NCBI GenBank assembly: GCA_030549775.1
Contig: CM060180.1
Location: 79,949,672 to 80,013,671, forward strand
Direction of reading: 5' to 3'
DNA length: 64,000 nt
Origin: Tamarix chinensis
Lineage: Eukaryota > Streptophyta > Magnoliopsida > Caryophyllales > Tamaricaceae
Shown here: positions 9,852 to 21,099 of the stretch, in pieces
How the letters are laid out: each line of letters begins with the position of its first letter
Numbering within the stretch: position 1 is the first letter of the stretch
Notes under the pieces: generated by a model
Databases searched by the model: none
Seen by the model: the letters and a program-made list of their open reading frames with translations, nothing else
Told to the model about the DNA's origin: nothing
Made by a program: the position numbers and the translations under genes

Positions 9852-12442
9852 ATAGACTTTGTACTAGGAGTTGTTATTCCAAATAGGCTCGCTTATAGAG
9901 CTAACCCTGAGGAAGTTAAAGAGTTAAAGAGGCAGGTTTCTGAATTATTAAGTAAGGGTTATATTAAGGAATCAATGAGTCCCTATGCTGTCCCAGTACT
10001 CTTAGTACCAAAGAAAGATGGAAGTTGGAGGATGTACATAGATAGTAGGGCAATAAAAAAAATAACCATTAAGTATAGATATCCTATACCAAGATTAGAT
10101 GAAATGTTAGATCTTCTCTAAGGTGCTGTAATTTTTTCAAAAATAGATTGAAAGAGTGGATATCATCAAATTAGGATGAAACCAGGAGACGAGTGGAAGA
10201 CAGCCTTCAAAACAAACTTTGGGTTATATGAGTGGTTAGTTATGCCATTTGGGTTATCCAATGCTCTAAGTACCTTTATGAGGCTTATGAATCATGTGCT
10301 TAGACATTTTATTGGGAAATTTGTAGTTGTTTACTTTGATGATATACTTATTTATAGTAAGTCTCTAGAAGAGCATTTGAGACATTTAAGAATCATTCAG
10401 GATGTGTTTAAAGCAGAATAGTTGTATGCTAATTTAGCTAAGTCTAGGTTTTGTTTAGAAAGTGTAGTATTCCTAGGATTTGTTGCTGGTAAGGATGGCA
10501 TATCTGTTGATAAGGAAAAGATTAAAGCTATATAGGAGTGGCCTGTACCTAAAACTGTGACTGAAGTTAGAAGTTTCTATGGTTTGTGTTCTTTTTATCA
10601 TAGATTTGTTAGGAATTTTAATACTATAGCTGCTCCCTTAACAGCAATAACAAAAAGGAAAATGGTTTTAAATGGGGCTTAGAACAACAAAAATCTTTCG
10701 AAACTCTTAAAACTAAGCTAACCCAAGCGCCTATAGTAACTCTTCCTAACTTTGAAAAGATATTCGAATTAGATTGTGATGCTTCAGGGTTGGGAATATG
10801 GGCTGTACTTTCTCAAGAGGGTAGACATATAGCTTATTTTAGTGAAAAATTAAATGGTAGTACTTTAAATTACTCTACTTATGAAAAGGAATTATTTGCT
10901 TTAGTAAGAGCATTAGAGGTTTGGCAGCATTATTTATGGCCTAGAGAGTTTGTTATAAATACTGATCAAGAAGCTATCAAATATCTAAAAAGCCAATCAA
11001 AATTAAATAGAAGACAGTGTAGGTGGATTGAATTTATTGAAAGTTTTCCTTATATAATTAAGTATAAAAAAGGAGGTGACAATATAGTGGCAGATGCCTT
11101 ATCTAGAAGACATGCTTTGTTGAATACTATAGATGCTACTTTGTTGGGATTTTCTTATATTAAACTTTTATATTTGGAGGATCATGATTTTAAAGAAATA
11201 TATAAAAATTATGAAAATGTTACACAAGGGAGATATTATATCTATGAGGGTTACTTATTTAGAGAAAATAGACTCTGTATACCTGATTGTTCATAGAGAG
11301 GATTATTAATTCAAGAAGCCCATAATGGTGGATTAATATCACATTTAGGATTTCAAAAGACTTTGGACATATTAGTTGATCATTTTTATTGGCCTCATAT
11401 GAAGAAAGATGTGTTAAAATACTGTGTTAATTGTGTAGCTTGTAGACAAGCTAAGCCCACATCAAAACCTTTTGGGTTGTATACTCCATTGCTTGTTCCT
11501 AATCAGCCCTAGACTGATGTTTCCTTGGATTTTGTTTTGGGATTGCCTAGAAATAATAGAGCCAAAGACTCAATAATGGTTTTAGTAGATAGGTTTAGTA
11601 AGATGGCCCGCTTTTTACCTTACAATAAAACTAATGATGCTGTTAGTGTAGCTGAATTATTCTTTTCTTATATAGTCAAATTTCATGGAATACCTAAAAC
11701 AATAGTATCTGATAGGGATGTTAAATTTCTGAGTCATTTTTGGAAGGTTTTATGGGGTAAATTGAGAAATAAACTATTATTTTCAACTACATGTCACCCT
11801 CAAACAGAGGTAGTGAATAGAACCTTAGGTAATATGTTGAGATTTGTCCTTGGAAAAAATCTTAAGCAATGGGAAACTGTATTACCACAGGTAGAATTTG
11901 CTTATAACAGAACATTACACTCTACAACTAAAAAGACACCTTTTGAAATTGTGTATGGATTTAATCCCTTGACTCCCCTTGATTTGAGCCCTTTGCCTAA
12001 TTCTGAGTTGCATAATTTTGATGCTAAATCTCGTGTTACAAATATGAAGAAATTACATGAATCTGTGAGTCAACAAATTACTAAGAGGGTTCATCAAATG
12101 GCTGAGAGTGCTAATAAAAAGCAAAAGAAAATAGTTTTTCAACCAGGAGATTTAGTTTGGGTACACCTTAGGAAAGAATGTTTTCCAATGCTTAGAAAAT
12201 CAAAAGTGGATCCTAGGGGAGATGAACCTTTTACTATATTAGAAAGAATTAATGATAATGCTTATAAAATTGATTTGCTTGCTAAATTTGGTAATGTTAG
12301 TGATTCTTTTAATGTTTTTGATCTTAGTCCTTCTGTGGGTATTATTCATATTTCAGAGACGAAACCTAACCAAGAAGAGGGGAATGATATTTATCTCCAT
12401 AATTTGTACTTAAATAATTCTATTAATTGTTATAAATTATAG
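9852..12442 (+). pseudogene. E2 reverse transcriptase, RNase H and integrase, multiply broken
   Basis: It aligns to E1 pol throughout. YFDDILIYS is kept near 10333. Stops interrupt it near 10118, 10149, 10419, 10533, 11294 and 11509, with a frame change near 10660. Integrase from 11525 keeps both Asp residues and the Glu, but four residues just before the Glu are missing (12-base in-frame deletion near 11805). As in E1, the end of the frame (stop at 12440) lies inside the 3' LTR. No function expected. Confidence 0.88.
12372..12384 (+). other. E2 polypurine tract
   Basis: AAGAAGAGGGGAA directly before the TG of the 3' LTR, identical to E1. Confidence 0.88.
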
Positions 12443-13126
12443 TGCACATATAATTACTTTTCTTATTGTGTGATTACTTAGGAAATAAATCAAGATATGG
12501 GAGATGGATCAAGATGATTTGCTGTGTGTAGCTGTTGTTGGGTGTCGTTGGTTATAGATTTGCTGTATTAATTTGTTGATTATCCCATCTGATGCATTTG
12601 CCGGCATACTTGGCTAATGGGAATTAAGTTGGCCGTGTAATCTGCCACCCGACCCATATTTACTGGGTTAGCAGGAATGAGGATTATGCAACCCTTGGTA
12701 ACCATGATTAGCTAGCAAATTTTAGCTGATGGGAATTAATTTATAAATCCATTAATTTGGACTAGTGTACATTTGTAATTTTCTTTGAAGTTGGGCTGTT
12801 TCTTTTTGCTCCAACTCCTCGATCTCTTGTTGTATATTCTCGGCTGATTGTGGGCTGATATATTGTAATTATGTGTGAAGCCCATCGTCCATATACGAGT
12901 TGTGTTATGTGTATTGTAAACGCCCATATAAAAGGCGTATACCAGACTGTACGTGTAATAATCTTTGGTGGAATACATTCTGATCGATTCTTTTCTGGAA
13001 CTCTCTCGACTTCTCTCTCTTTCTTTGGCGACTGTCTCATTCGCATCTTCTTCTTCTTCCTCGATCTTCTTCCTTGATCTGCTTCTTGATCTTTTCCGTT
13101 AAACAAACTTCAATAGCCGTTAATTC
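12385..13126 (+). repeat. E2 3' LTR, truncated
   Basis: It begins TGATATTTAT. It shows the uninterrupted target region of E1 (GCAAC at 12688-12692). Similarity to the 5' LTR stops at 13126, so about 130 bp of its right end are missing and unrelated DNA leading into a (TA)n array follows. A TATA box (TATAAAA) lies at 12927-12933; the 5' copy of this site has mutated to AATAAAA. Confidence 0.88.
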
Positions 13127-13136
13127 TACACTCACA

Positions 13137-13139
<3 letters not shown>

Positions 13140-13230
<91 letters not shown>
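13140..13230. repeat. (TA)n microsatellite, about 91 bp
   Basis: Perfect TA dinucleotide run next to the broken end of the E2 LTR. Such arrays are unstable, and its exact length in an assembly is uncertain. Confidence 0.97.
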
Positions 13231-13232
<2 letters not shown>

Positions 13233-13417
13233 TATATGTATATAGATATATGTAAAGGTCTCAGCCAACACATGCATTTGTTAATATATAAAAATAACAC
13301 AACAAATTCAACAACAAACAACTACATTTCAACCAACACATTCAACAACACATTTTCGAACGACAAACCGCAGTCTTTCAATAACAAACAAACGAAACCC
13401 TGTAGCAACATGAATGC

Positions 13418-13420
<3 letters not shown>

Positions 13421-13488
<68 letters not shown>
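13421..13488. repeat. (TA)n microsatellite, about 68 bp
   Basis: Second perfect TA run, 190 bp after the first, in AC/AA-rich DNA without coding potential. Confidence 0.97.
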
Positions 13489-13490
<2 letters not shown>

Positions 13491-13859
13491 AATAAGTAGA
13501 TAAAAAGTTACGAGAGGAAGAATAAACACATACATAAAGTGAGCTAGCTACAAACACGACGGTGAGCAAGTTGAGAGAGGCAAGGGTTTCAAACACGACG
13601 GAGGATGAATGTACAAGTGCTGGCTAGCTAGCTAGCTTCGGAACAATGACAGCACACACATGCAAAGCCAACAATGGTAGAGGCGTGGTGGAGAGTTGGC
13701 GGTGTGAGGGTTTCCCTTACTTGAGAGGAGCCGGAGTGGTGGTGCATAGTGTGGTGGTGTGAGGGTTTGCAAGGAGAAGGAGAGTAAGAGAATGAAGGTG
13801 CAGAGAGTCTGAAATTTTTGGCACAAACAAAACTAAGCGAAATAAAAGTTTGATTTTGG
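13489..13859. other. Unclassified non-coding stretch left of the CACTA-like end
   Basis: Contains a GCTAGCTA run near 13622 and a GGAGG-rich stretch. Open frames here are short and unlike known proteins. It may be the inside of the CACTA-like element that ends at 14136. Confidence 0.4.
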
Positions 13860-14136
13860 AGTTTTTATAACGGTTCTTGGGAGAACCGTTATTAAAACCT
13901 TTGGACTTTTGACAATGGTTCTTGTATGAACCATTAGTAAAACCTCTTTTAATAACGGTTTTACTTGAACTGTTATTAAAACATCTGTACAAATTTTAAC
14001 GTTTCCCTTTTAATAACGGTTTTGAATTATAACCGTTATCAAAACTGTCCCGCGCATTAATTTTTACGCATTTGACAATGGTTTTCAAACCACCGCTATT
14101 AATGTTCCGTTATTATTTTCCATTTTCGTAGTAGTG
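13860..14136 (-). mobile_element. CACTA-like transposon end with subterminal repeats
   Basis: The right edge TTTTCGTAGTAGTG (14123-14136) is the inverted form of CACTACTACGAAAA, a typical plant CACTA terminus. Inside it lie repeated, alternately inverted ATAACGGTTTT / AAAACCGTTAT motifs (near 13868, 13884, 13950, 13965, 14011 and 14029), which is the usual subterminal transposase-binding pattern. No matching left terminus or transposase is visible, so the element is truncated or its left end was lost with the E2 LTR end. Confidence 0.6.
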
Positions 14137-14484
14137 TGTGTTGCTTTATTAGAGTTGTGTTAGATATTACATTTATTTTTTGTATAAGTTTTGTATGTCT
14201 TGTATCAAACTTAGGTTAGGTGATGTCCACTTGTGACTATTGGAATATAATCTTACTTTTTAGCTTTCCATCTGGTATTGTTTAGGTATTGATTATATAT
14301 CTTCTATGATTGAGACAACAATAATACTTTGCATTTCTTATTTAGCTTCTGTAAAATATCTTCTAAATTAAAAAAAAAATAGTTATAAAAATGGGAGTAT
14401 TACAATAGTCTTATATAAGATGATGTTTATTTAAATTTTTGTAGTATTGTAATACAAATTAACTATAATATTAATATTTGATAA

Positions 14485-14512
14485 TAGTAGTAGTAGTAGT
14501 AGTAGTAGTAGT
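14485..14512. repeat. (TAG)n microsatellite
   Basis: About nine perfect TAG units in AT-rich spacer. Confidence 0.9.
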
Positions 14513-14829
14513 AATTGCCCAAATTTGTAAATGAAATAATACAAATATTTAATAATACTGCCTACAAATATTATTATTAATTTAACTGTAACAGTACAAA
14601 CATTTAATATAGATAATATTGATTATTCATAATAATAGTTAATGATATTATTAAAACTTTAATAACATTAAAATATATTTAAAAACAATTGTTATAAAAT
14701 TTATTTATTTATTTATAATTGTGATTGATATTATTCTTAATAATAATAATAATAATAGATTATATCGTTGTCAATAACTTCATATCATATTTGATTAGAT
14801 TAGGTTAGCAAAAATAAGCTAAATAGATT

Positions 14830-15099
14830 AGGGCCTAAGTGATGACATACCTCATTACTAGACTATGCATTGGCCGTGACTGACCATTCCATCTCAAGCG
14901 TTGATTTCCTAATTCAAGACAATAGTTTGCATTAGACTTTGCCTTTAAATTGTCATAGTTAGGAAAGGCCTAGGCGGCGACACATCTCATTACTAGACCA
15001 TACAGGGTCGGTCGTTTATCATTCGGTCTCAAAGGTTGATTGATTGATTAAAAACAATAGTTGGTATTAGACTTTGTCCGTTTAGTTGTAATAGTTAAG
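14830..15099. repeat. Imperfect tandem duplication, period about 135 bp
   Basis: Two units (about 14830-14964 and 14965-15099) share GGCCTA, CTCATTACTAGAC, the CAATAGTT block and TTAGACTTTG in the same order. They have diverged, so the duplication is not recent. Confidence 0.75.
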
Positions 15100-15285
15100 A
15101 AAGTGATCAGTCTCATATCTATTAAAAATATATATCACATCTTCAAATAATCTAAATCCTTAATATTCAAATACTCTAAATTAAAGATAAAACAAAAATA
15201 TTTTTCTATACTAAATCTCTAGAGTAATATTAATGCCAATAACTAAAGGATTACAATAGCTTGTAATTTTAGTTATTTATTGTAG

Positions 15286-15288
<3 letters not shown>

Positions 15289-15360
<72 letters not shown>
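15289..15360. repeat. (AT)n microsatellite, about 72 bp
   Basis: Perfect AT run in non-coding DNA. Confidence 0.97.
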
Positions 15361-15364
<4 letters not shown>

Positions 15365-15749
15365 TAACAAAATTTCTAATCATATTCATTCGGATTTTAT
15401 TAAAAACATTATGAATACAAATATTTTAACTTTTATTTATATCAAACAGCATACCCATTTTTCATGCAATTTTAAATTTATGTCATCTTGGAAAATATTA
15501 TTCAATTGCTTCATTTTTAACATGTCAATATAAATAATCATGTACGTAAAGTACCTACGCCTCAGTCAACTGAAGATTAAACCTTGCCATCAGACGTGAC
15601 TATAGGATTAAGATACTTAATGTTTGGAATACAACAACTATAAATAGAATAAAAAAGCTGACGGTGCACTGAACCCTCGTTTCAACAAAAAGAAACAATC
15701 CAAAATTTGGAATACAACTCTATGAAAAAGTCGGCAGCCAATTGCTTAC

Positions 15750-15921
15750 CTGACACATTCTTGTTTATTAACTTCATTTCATCTCTTGAGTAAATGTGTA
15801 CAGATTCCATCATCGTGCAAATGCTACGCGAAACATCGTGGCACTGGGCCAGCTGTGGAGAATATGGTCTATTGCCATGGATGGTGTCATGTTCCAATGG
15901 GTTTAGTGAGCATGCCGCGTT
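15750..15921 (-). pseudogene. Exon-like fragment of an unrecognised protein
   Basis: Reading the minus strand, an open frame is bounded by a possible acceptor (TACTAAG before 15921) and a consensus-like donor (CAG|GTAAGC at 15750). It encodes about 57 residues including MESVHIYSRDEMKLINKN and a Cys- and His-containing stretch. GC content and codon look differ from the AT-rich surroundings. I do not recognise the protein. It could be an exon of a host gene, a captured gene fragment, or chance. No neighbouring exon was identified. Confidence 0.3.
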
Positions 15922-16559
15922 CTTAGTATGACCGGTATGTGTATAATTGTTTATATTTCATTTTATTTAATTTATCTTTCTTTAGATTTATTAAAAAGAT
16001 ATACAGACCAATATTAATATATTTCTGACTTAAAAAATGATTATTAAAATATAGCAATTTATTTTACTAGTATTGTATTTATATTTCTACAATGTTGTAA
16101 TATTTTAATGTTTCATTGTGAAATTGTTTTTACCATTGTTATATTGATGTTTCACAATTATTACACTATACTTCACTATTATTATAATTTAGTAAATATA
16201 GCCTTACTCATAACAACAAGACACCCGACCCTAAAATGATTCTATGATTAATTACACATACTAATTAAAATTTGAAGTTTAGGTATCCAATTTGGGATTT
16301 ATTTAAACAGGAAATTACAGATGGTTTCAACTTACATTTTTTTATCCTTTAATACCACATATTCATTAGTTACACCATCATGAGTTGCATTACAATCATA
16401 TTTCCTTGGTCTACCAAGTAAAATACTACACGCATCCATAGCAAAACACTTCATCATGATAATCACTAATGCAAAAAGAAATGTGTGTGTTTTTTAGTCA
16501 CTTTAGCTCCTTTATCCTTATTTATCCATTGTAAGGAATATGGTTTAGGATGGATAGTA
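15922..16559. other. AT-rich non-coding, includes a dispersed repeat
   Basis: No gene seen. The segment 16195-16335 resembles 60075-60215 (shared CAAGACA/TAAGACATCC, TTAATTA(C/T)ACATA and the block before GGGATTTATTTAAA or GGGTTTATATAAAT). It is probably an LTR scrap of one family. Confidence 0.55.
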
Positions 16560-17970
16560 GTCACTAGTCCTTATTGTTTGACCATTTTATCACTAGCAAA
16601 ATTTCTATGAGAACCACTATCTATTATGACCCTACAAAACTTTAACACTAATTCTACACTTAGTTTTAAAAATTGTATCATTTTTTGTAGATTGATCATT
16701 AGGTTGTATTTGTACTACCCTTTGTGGTACAAAACAAGGATTTCCATCTTCCTCATACAAACTTAAGACATCATCAATTTCTAAGACATCATCATCAATA
16801 CATGGTCCTATGTCTTAAATTTCACTCAAGGTCAAGGCTCTTGGATTAGGACATTCCCTAGAAAAATGACCATACCCATTACATTTGAAACATTGCTTAG
16901 TGGACATTTCACTAACTTTAGTCTTACCGTTATCATCTCAGTTATGGTTAATTTTTTTATCATTAGTTGAATAGTTATGTGTCCCAAATTTTGATGAAGA
17001 TGCATTAGAATTATTTTTATTGGATGTAGAAGTTGAAGCACCTATCATTTGATAATATTTGGCAAAATTATTTTGCTTTTCACACTTTAAGGCTAACTTA
17101 ATCAAATCCTCAATAGAATCATAGGTACATTTCAATTTTTTCCCTAATCAACATGTTAAGGCTACCTAAGTATCTAACACACTTTTTTATTTTCTCTAAT
17201 GCATATCACATAAGAGTGATGGCCTTTCAAATTCCCTAGTGTATTCTTCTACAATAAGAGCTCATTGCCTAAGAGTAGTCAATCTGATATATATCTCTTA
17301 CTCATACTCTTTAGGTAATAATTTTTTTCTTAGATTTTTCTTTAACTTTTACCAAGATTTGATTTTAATTTAATCTTCCCTATCATGTGTCCTCTAAAGA
17401 CTGTCATACTAAACCTTAGCAGACTTTTTGAATTTAAGAGTTGCTAATTTACACCTATGCTCAACATCATACTTCTAAATTCAAATATTGCTTCAATTTC
17501 ATGCAACCATTCAAAAAATAACTCAACATCATCATTCTCATCATCTTTTACTCATCATACTCCCTAAATTCAAATATTACTTCAATTTCATGCAACCATT
17601 CAAAAAATAACTCAACTTCAGCAAGGCCAAGCTTTATATCTTTATCTTTAAAAATATTGTACCTTTGCTGATGGTTTGCATAGGCTCAGTTGTGGCTCAA
17701 GTCATTTGATACATTTTCTTATGCTTTCTCATCATACTCCAATCTAGCATTAAGATTACCACCTCGAGCTTAAATTGCCCTCCTAACCATACCATCCACT
17801 CCATCTTTTGTAGCCTCCATGGTATTGTGTATGTGTTGAGGAGTCTCTTGATTGGCTATCCTTGACTCCAATCTTTGTAGTTAGCTTTGAATGGAAAGAA
17901 GTTTCTATAAGTGTGAATTTGTTGCATGGAAACTTTTTGCAAGTCGTTAAAGAGTATCATATATAGTCTT
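16560..17970 (-). pseudogene. Decayed retrotransposon gag and protease, minus strand
   Basis: On the minus strand a Gag-like region (about 17600-17900), a SIEDLIKLALKCEKQN stretch (17050-17110), a CX2CX4HX4C zinc knuckle (CFKCNGYGHFSREC, about 16847-16890) and a retropepsin motif IIDSGSHRNFAS (about 16594-16627) occur in the right order. They are separated by stops and frame changes. It is a Ty3/gypsy-type remnant; no reverse transcriptase follows on the low-coordinate side. Confidence 0.75.
17477..17618. repeat. 89-bp tandem duplication inside the dead gag
   Basis: The block starting AAATTCAAATATT at 17477 recurs at 17566. About 50 of 51 bases from there to AACTCAAC are identical. The duplication postdates most of the decay of this gag. 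Confidence 0.85.
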
Positions 17971-19639
17971 CATGGATACCTCTTTAACCATACTTGAATA
18001 TCACTTCAAGTTTCACTCAACACAACTTTATTCATTTTTTAGAATTTGCTTCTTAAAATCTTCTTGAAGTTATGCATATGTTATTAAAATAATAAACACT
18101 CCAAAAAGTGAGATAAATGAAATAACAATACTGGAATGTGTTATCTAGTAATCTTGATTATCTTCAAGATAATCTTGATGAAAAAGAAGAATCTTCTTAC
18201 TTAATGAAAGAACATAAAGAAGCACCCAAATGCTTGTTGATATTTAAACACAAGTGAAGATAGATTATTCTCCAAATGTGATCAAAGATAAAGAAAGAAT
18301 AGAAGTGGAATACACTACGTTATTTTTAACCCAAAATTTGTCAAAAGAAACTTATAACTCATGAAAAATGAGAAGAAATTTCGCATGGCAGAATCTCTAA
18401 AATACACTCTGTACTTATGAGAGTTGAAAGACTTTGAATAAAACTAAGAAGAAACAAGGAAATAGGTTGGAAGAACTTAAGAAAAAGAAGAGGAAATTGA
18501 AAACTTACCTTCAAGTGTTGAAGGTATGAACACAAGAGAGGTAATCTTCAATCTTCATGTTGAAGCCAAAGGAGAATAGATTGAAGATGTGAAGACTTGG
18601 TTGAAGATCTATTACACTTTGGTTGAAGATAAGCTAACCTATTCAATTACGCATTAAAAAACAATCAAGCATGGACTTGCATAGGAGGAAAAGATGCTGG
18701 AAAAAATCACACATGAAATAAGAAGAAAAGAAGAGAGCTTTGAATGGGGGAAAATAGGAGAATAAAAATTAGTGCCGAAGGACCAAAGCCAAAACATAGC
18801 TTTAAAAACAAAGTTGACATAAATCTTCAATGAGGATGAAAACTAGTGTAAATGGAGCCATGTTTAGGATTGTTTTGGATTAGATTTGAGAAGAAGAAGT
18901 AGAAAATTCAAGCAAGAATTCACAAGGAAAGCAATGAATATCACCAATCTAAGATTATTCCACATAGTCTTACAATGGGTATTCAATCACAAAGAGAGAA
19001 TTAACCAAGTGAATTACTTGTGTTATATTTGAATATCAAAATCAAGCAAATGCTACAATGTGTCAACACTTCATGCTTACATAGGATTTATGGACATTGC
19101 TAACTAACACATTAATTTAGCCGCATGACACACAAATGGCTTACTAGCACATAACTACTATTATAATGTATTTAAATCTTGTATAATACATGGTTCAACA
19201 AGACTATTACAAATAGAGTAAGTAAAAATTGCATGAACATAATTTATAAGAATCTTAATCAAAGCAATGATGTTGACTTTCAAACATTGACTAGGTCTTC
19301 TTAACTTTGACTTTCATGCAAAATATCTTCCTTTGTAATAGATTGTAACATGTGAAAATCTGAAGTATATTGACTTCTTATATAAATTGATCTTATTCCT
19401 ACAAATATGTTATATATCTATAAGAATGACTTGAACAATATCATTAAGGTTAGTCAAAGCATTATCAACAAACACAAACAATGTGATTGGCTCTAAAGCT
19501 AAGTATGTCAAATCATCACCTTGAGGATCATCTATGGATGTCCTTATATTACTTGTGTTTATCATCAATTTACATTCCAATATCAAAATTCTCCATCACC
19601 AACACAAATCAAAATAATGTTATGTTTTTCTTCAAATAC
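17971..19639. other. AT-rich non-coding stretch
   Basis: Rich in GAAGAT/CTTCAA words around 18130-18650. It is probably the untranslated and LTR remains of the minus-strand element, but no LTR boundary, primer site or second copy was found. Confidence 0.45.
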
Positions 19640-20130
19640 TCGGTCAAAGATAACAATTATCCTCCTTGACATAATATTTGTGATGCATGAGTTGGAAAGG
19701 CCTCTACAAAAATCCTTAGCCCAACAAAGGGCCTTATAGCCTATGAAAACTAATCAGTTCAAATAAACATTCAACCTTGCCCACAATCGGTGGCTTCTTT
19801 AGCATATCAACCAAATTATCCAAAATACCCACATTCTCTAACACAACTTTGCCACCAGCAATAGTATCTTAGATAAAGTGATACCTTATGTCAATATACT
19901 TCATTCACTGATAGAAAGAATTTTGATTCTTAACTAAAAAGATAGCACTCTAGCTATCAACTCGAATGAATGGAGCACCATGACTAAACCTCATCTCACT
20001 ACCAAACCACCAATATACATGGGTTCCTAAAAACCTTTGCTATAGCCATATACTCTAGCACAGTAGTAGATAAGATGTCACTTTCTACAAGAAAGATCTC
20101 CAACACGCTCCTATGCCTCCTTAGGGCTTT
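19640..20130 (-). pseudogene. Decayed Ty1/copia RNase H C-terminus, minus strand
   Basis: Read on the minus strand and across stops and frame changes, it gives the typical copia end: a TTVLEYMAIA block (family: STTEAEYMA), a VDS.SAIFLVKNQ block, then KYIDIRYHFI and LDNLVDMLKKPP (family: KHIDVRYHFIRE and NPADMLTKPL). The order matches the family. No LTR was located on either side. Confidence 0.75.
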
Positions 20131-20159
20131 GACTGGTCTCACCTATATTAGGAAAAAAC

Positions 20160-20890
20160 TAAAACTAGATTCCCTCCTACCAAAAATACTATTATTTACT
20201 AACTTATTATAAGACTAGATTTTTGATAAAATAATAAAATATTAATAAAAATAACATTAACTAATTACTATCTTGATAAAGATATAAGAAATAATAGTAA
20301 TACTATAAAACTTGATAATATAAGGTTGAATACTTTACCCTAATAATAATAATAATGATACCAAAATAATAATAGCAAAGATACTAAAAATGATAAAAAT
20401 GATAATATTAATAAGAATAAGAATAATGATAGTAAAAATAATAATAATAAGGGCATTACTAAAAATATAGTTAGTAAATAACAAAATTTAGTAATAATAA
20501 TAATAATAATGAAATAGTAATAATGATAATGATAAAAACCATAATAATATTGCAAAAATGATAATAATCATAATGGTAATAATAGTAATGATAATAATCG
20601 AAGATAAAATGAAGTAGAGTTTCGACCCTACATTGAATAATAATAAACTTATTAAATAATAATAACAATAACACTAATAATAATAATAAATGCTAATGAT
20701 AAAAATAATGATAATATTAATAATAATAAGACTTGATATTTATAATACCACTACTACAATTCAAAATAGCTATAATAGGGTTTGGCCCATTATAAAATAA
20801 TAATACCAACAATGAAAATAATAATAATAATAATAATAATAGCAACACTATTAGTAAAATATTTGTAGTAATAATAATAATTTTGAAATC

Positions 20891-20932
<42 letters not shown>

Positions 20933-21090
20933 TATTAATATTAATAAAGATAATAGCAACAATAAGAATAAGAATAAGAATAATAAAATTGAAATAAAAA
21001 ATATAATAGGGCTTCAGCCCTCAATAGAAATAATAATAAAAATTAATAATAATAATAATAGTAATAGTAATATATTTTGAATAAATGAAA
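20160..21090. repeat. (AAT)n-rich region with an interspersed GGGTTTNGCCC-type motif
   Basis: Dominated by AAT/TAA trinucleotide runs, the longest at about 20891-20930. Three times (near 20612, 20774 and 21006) a short G/C island of the form TAGGGYTTNRGCCC interrupts it, each followed by AATAATAATA. Open frames here are simple-sequence artefacts. Confidence 0.8.
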
Positions 21091-21099
21091 TTAAATAGA

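Larger units (their letters stand above)
6700..13126 (+). mobile_element. E2: decayed Ty3/gypsy element, sister family of E1
   Basis: Same gene order, primer site and polypurine tract as E1, and clearly alignable protein, but with many stops, frameshifts and deletions. Its 5' LTR is interrupted by E1 and its 3' LTR is truncated at 13126. The visible LTR parts differ by roughly 8 percent by eye, against about 2 percent for E1. E2 is therefore the older host copy. Confidence 0.93.
14137..15749. other. AT-rich spacer
   Basis: No coding region seen. It holds a (TAG)n run, a 135-bp tandem duplication and a (TA)n array, listed separately. Confidence 0.7.

Noticed and set aside
13037..13499. Long Ile/Tyr-rich open frames on both strands
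   Set aside because: They are translations of (TA)n arrays and carry no protein-like sequence.
20340..20962. Leu/Tyr-rich frames on the minus strand
   Set aside because: Caused by AAT/TAA trinucleotide repeats.
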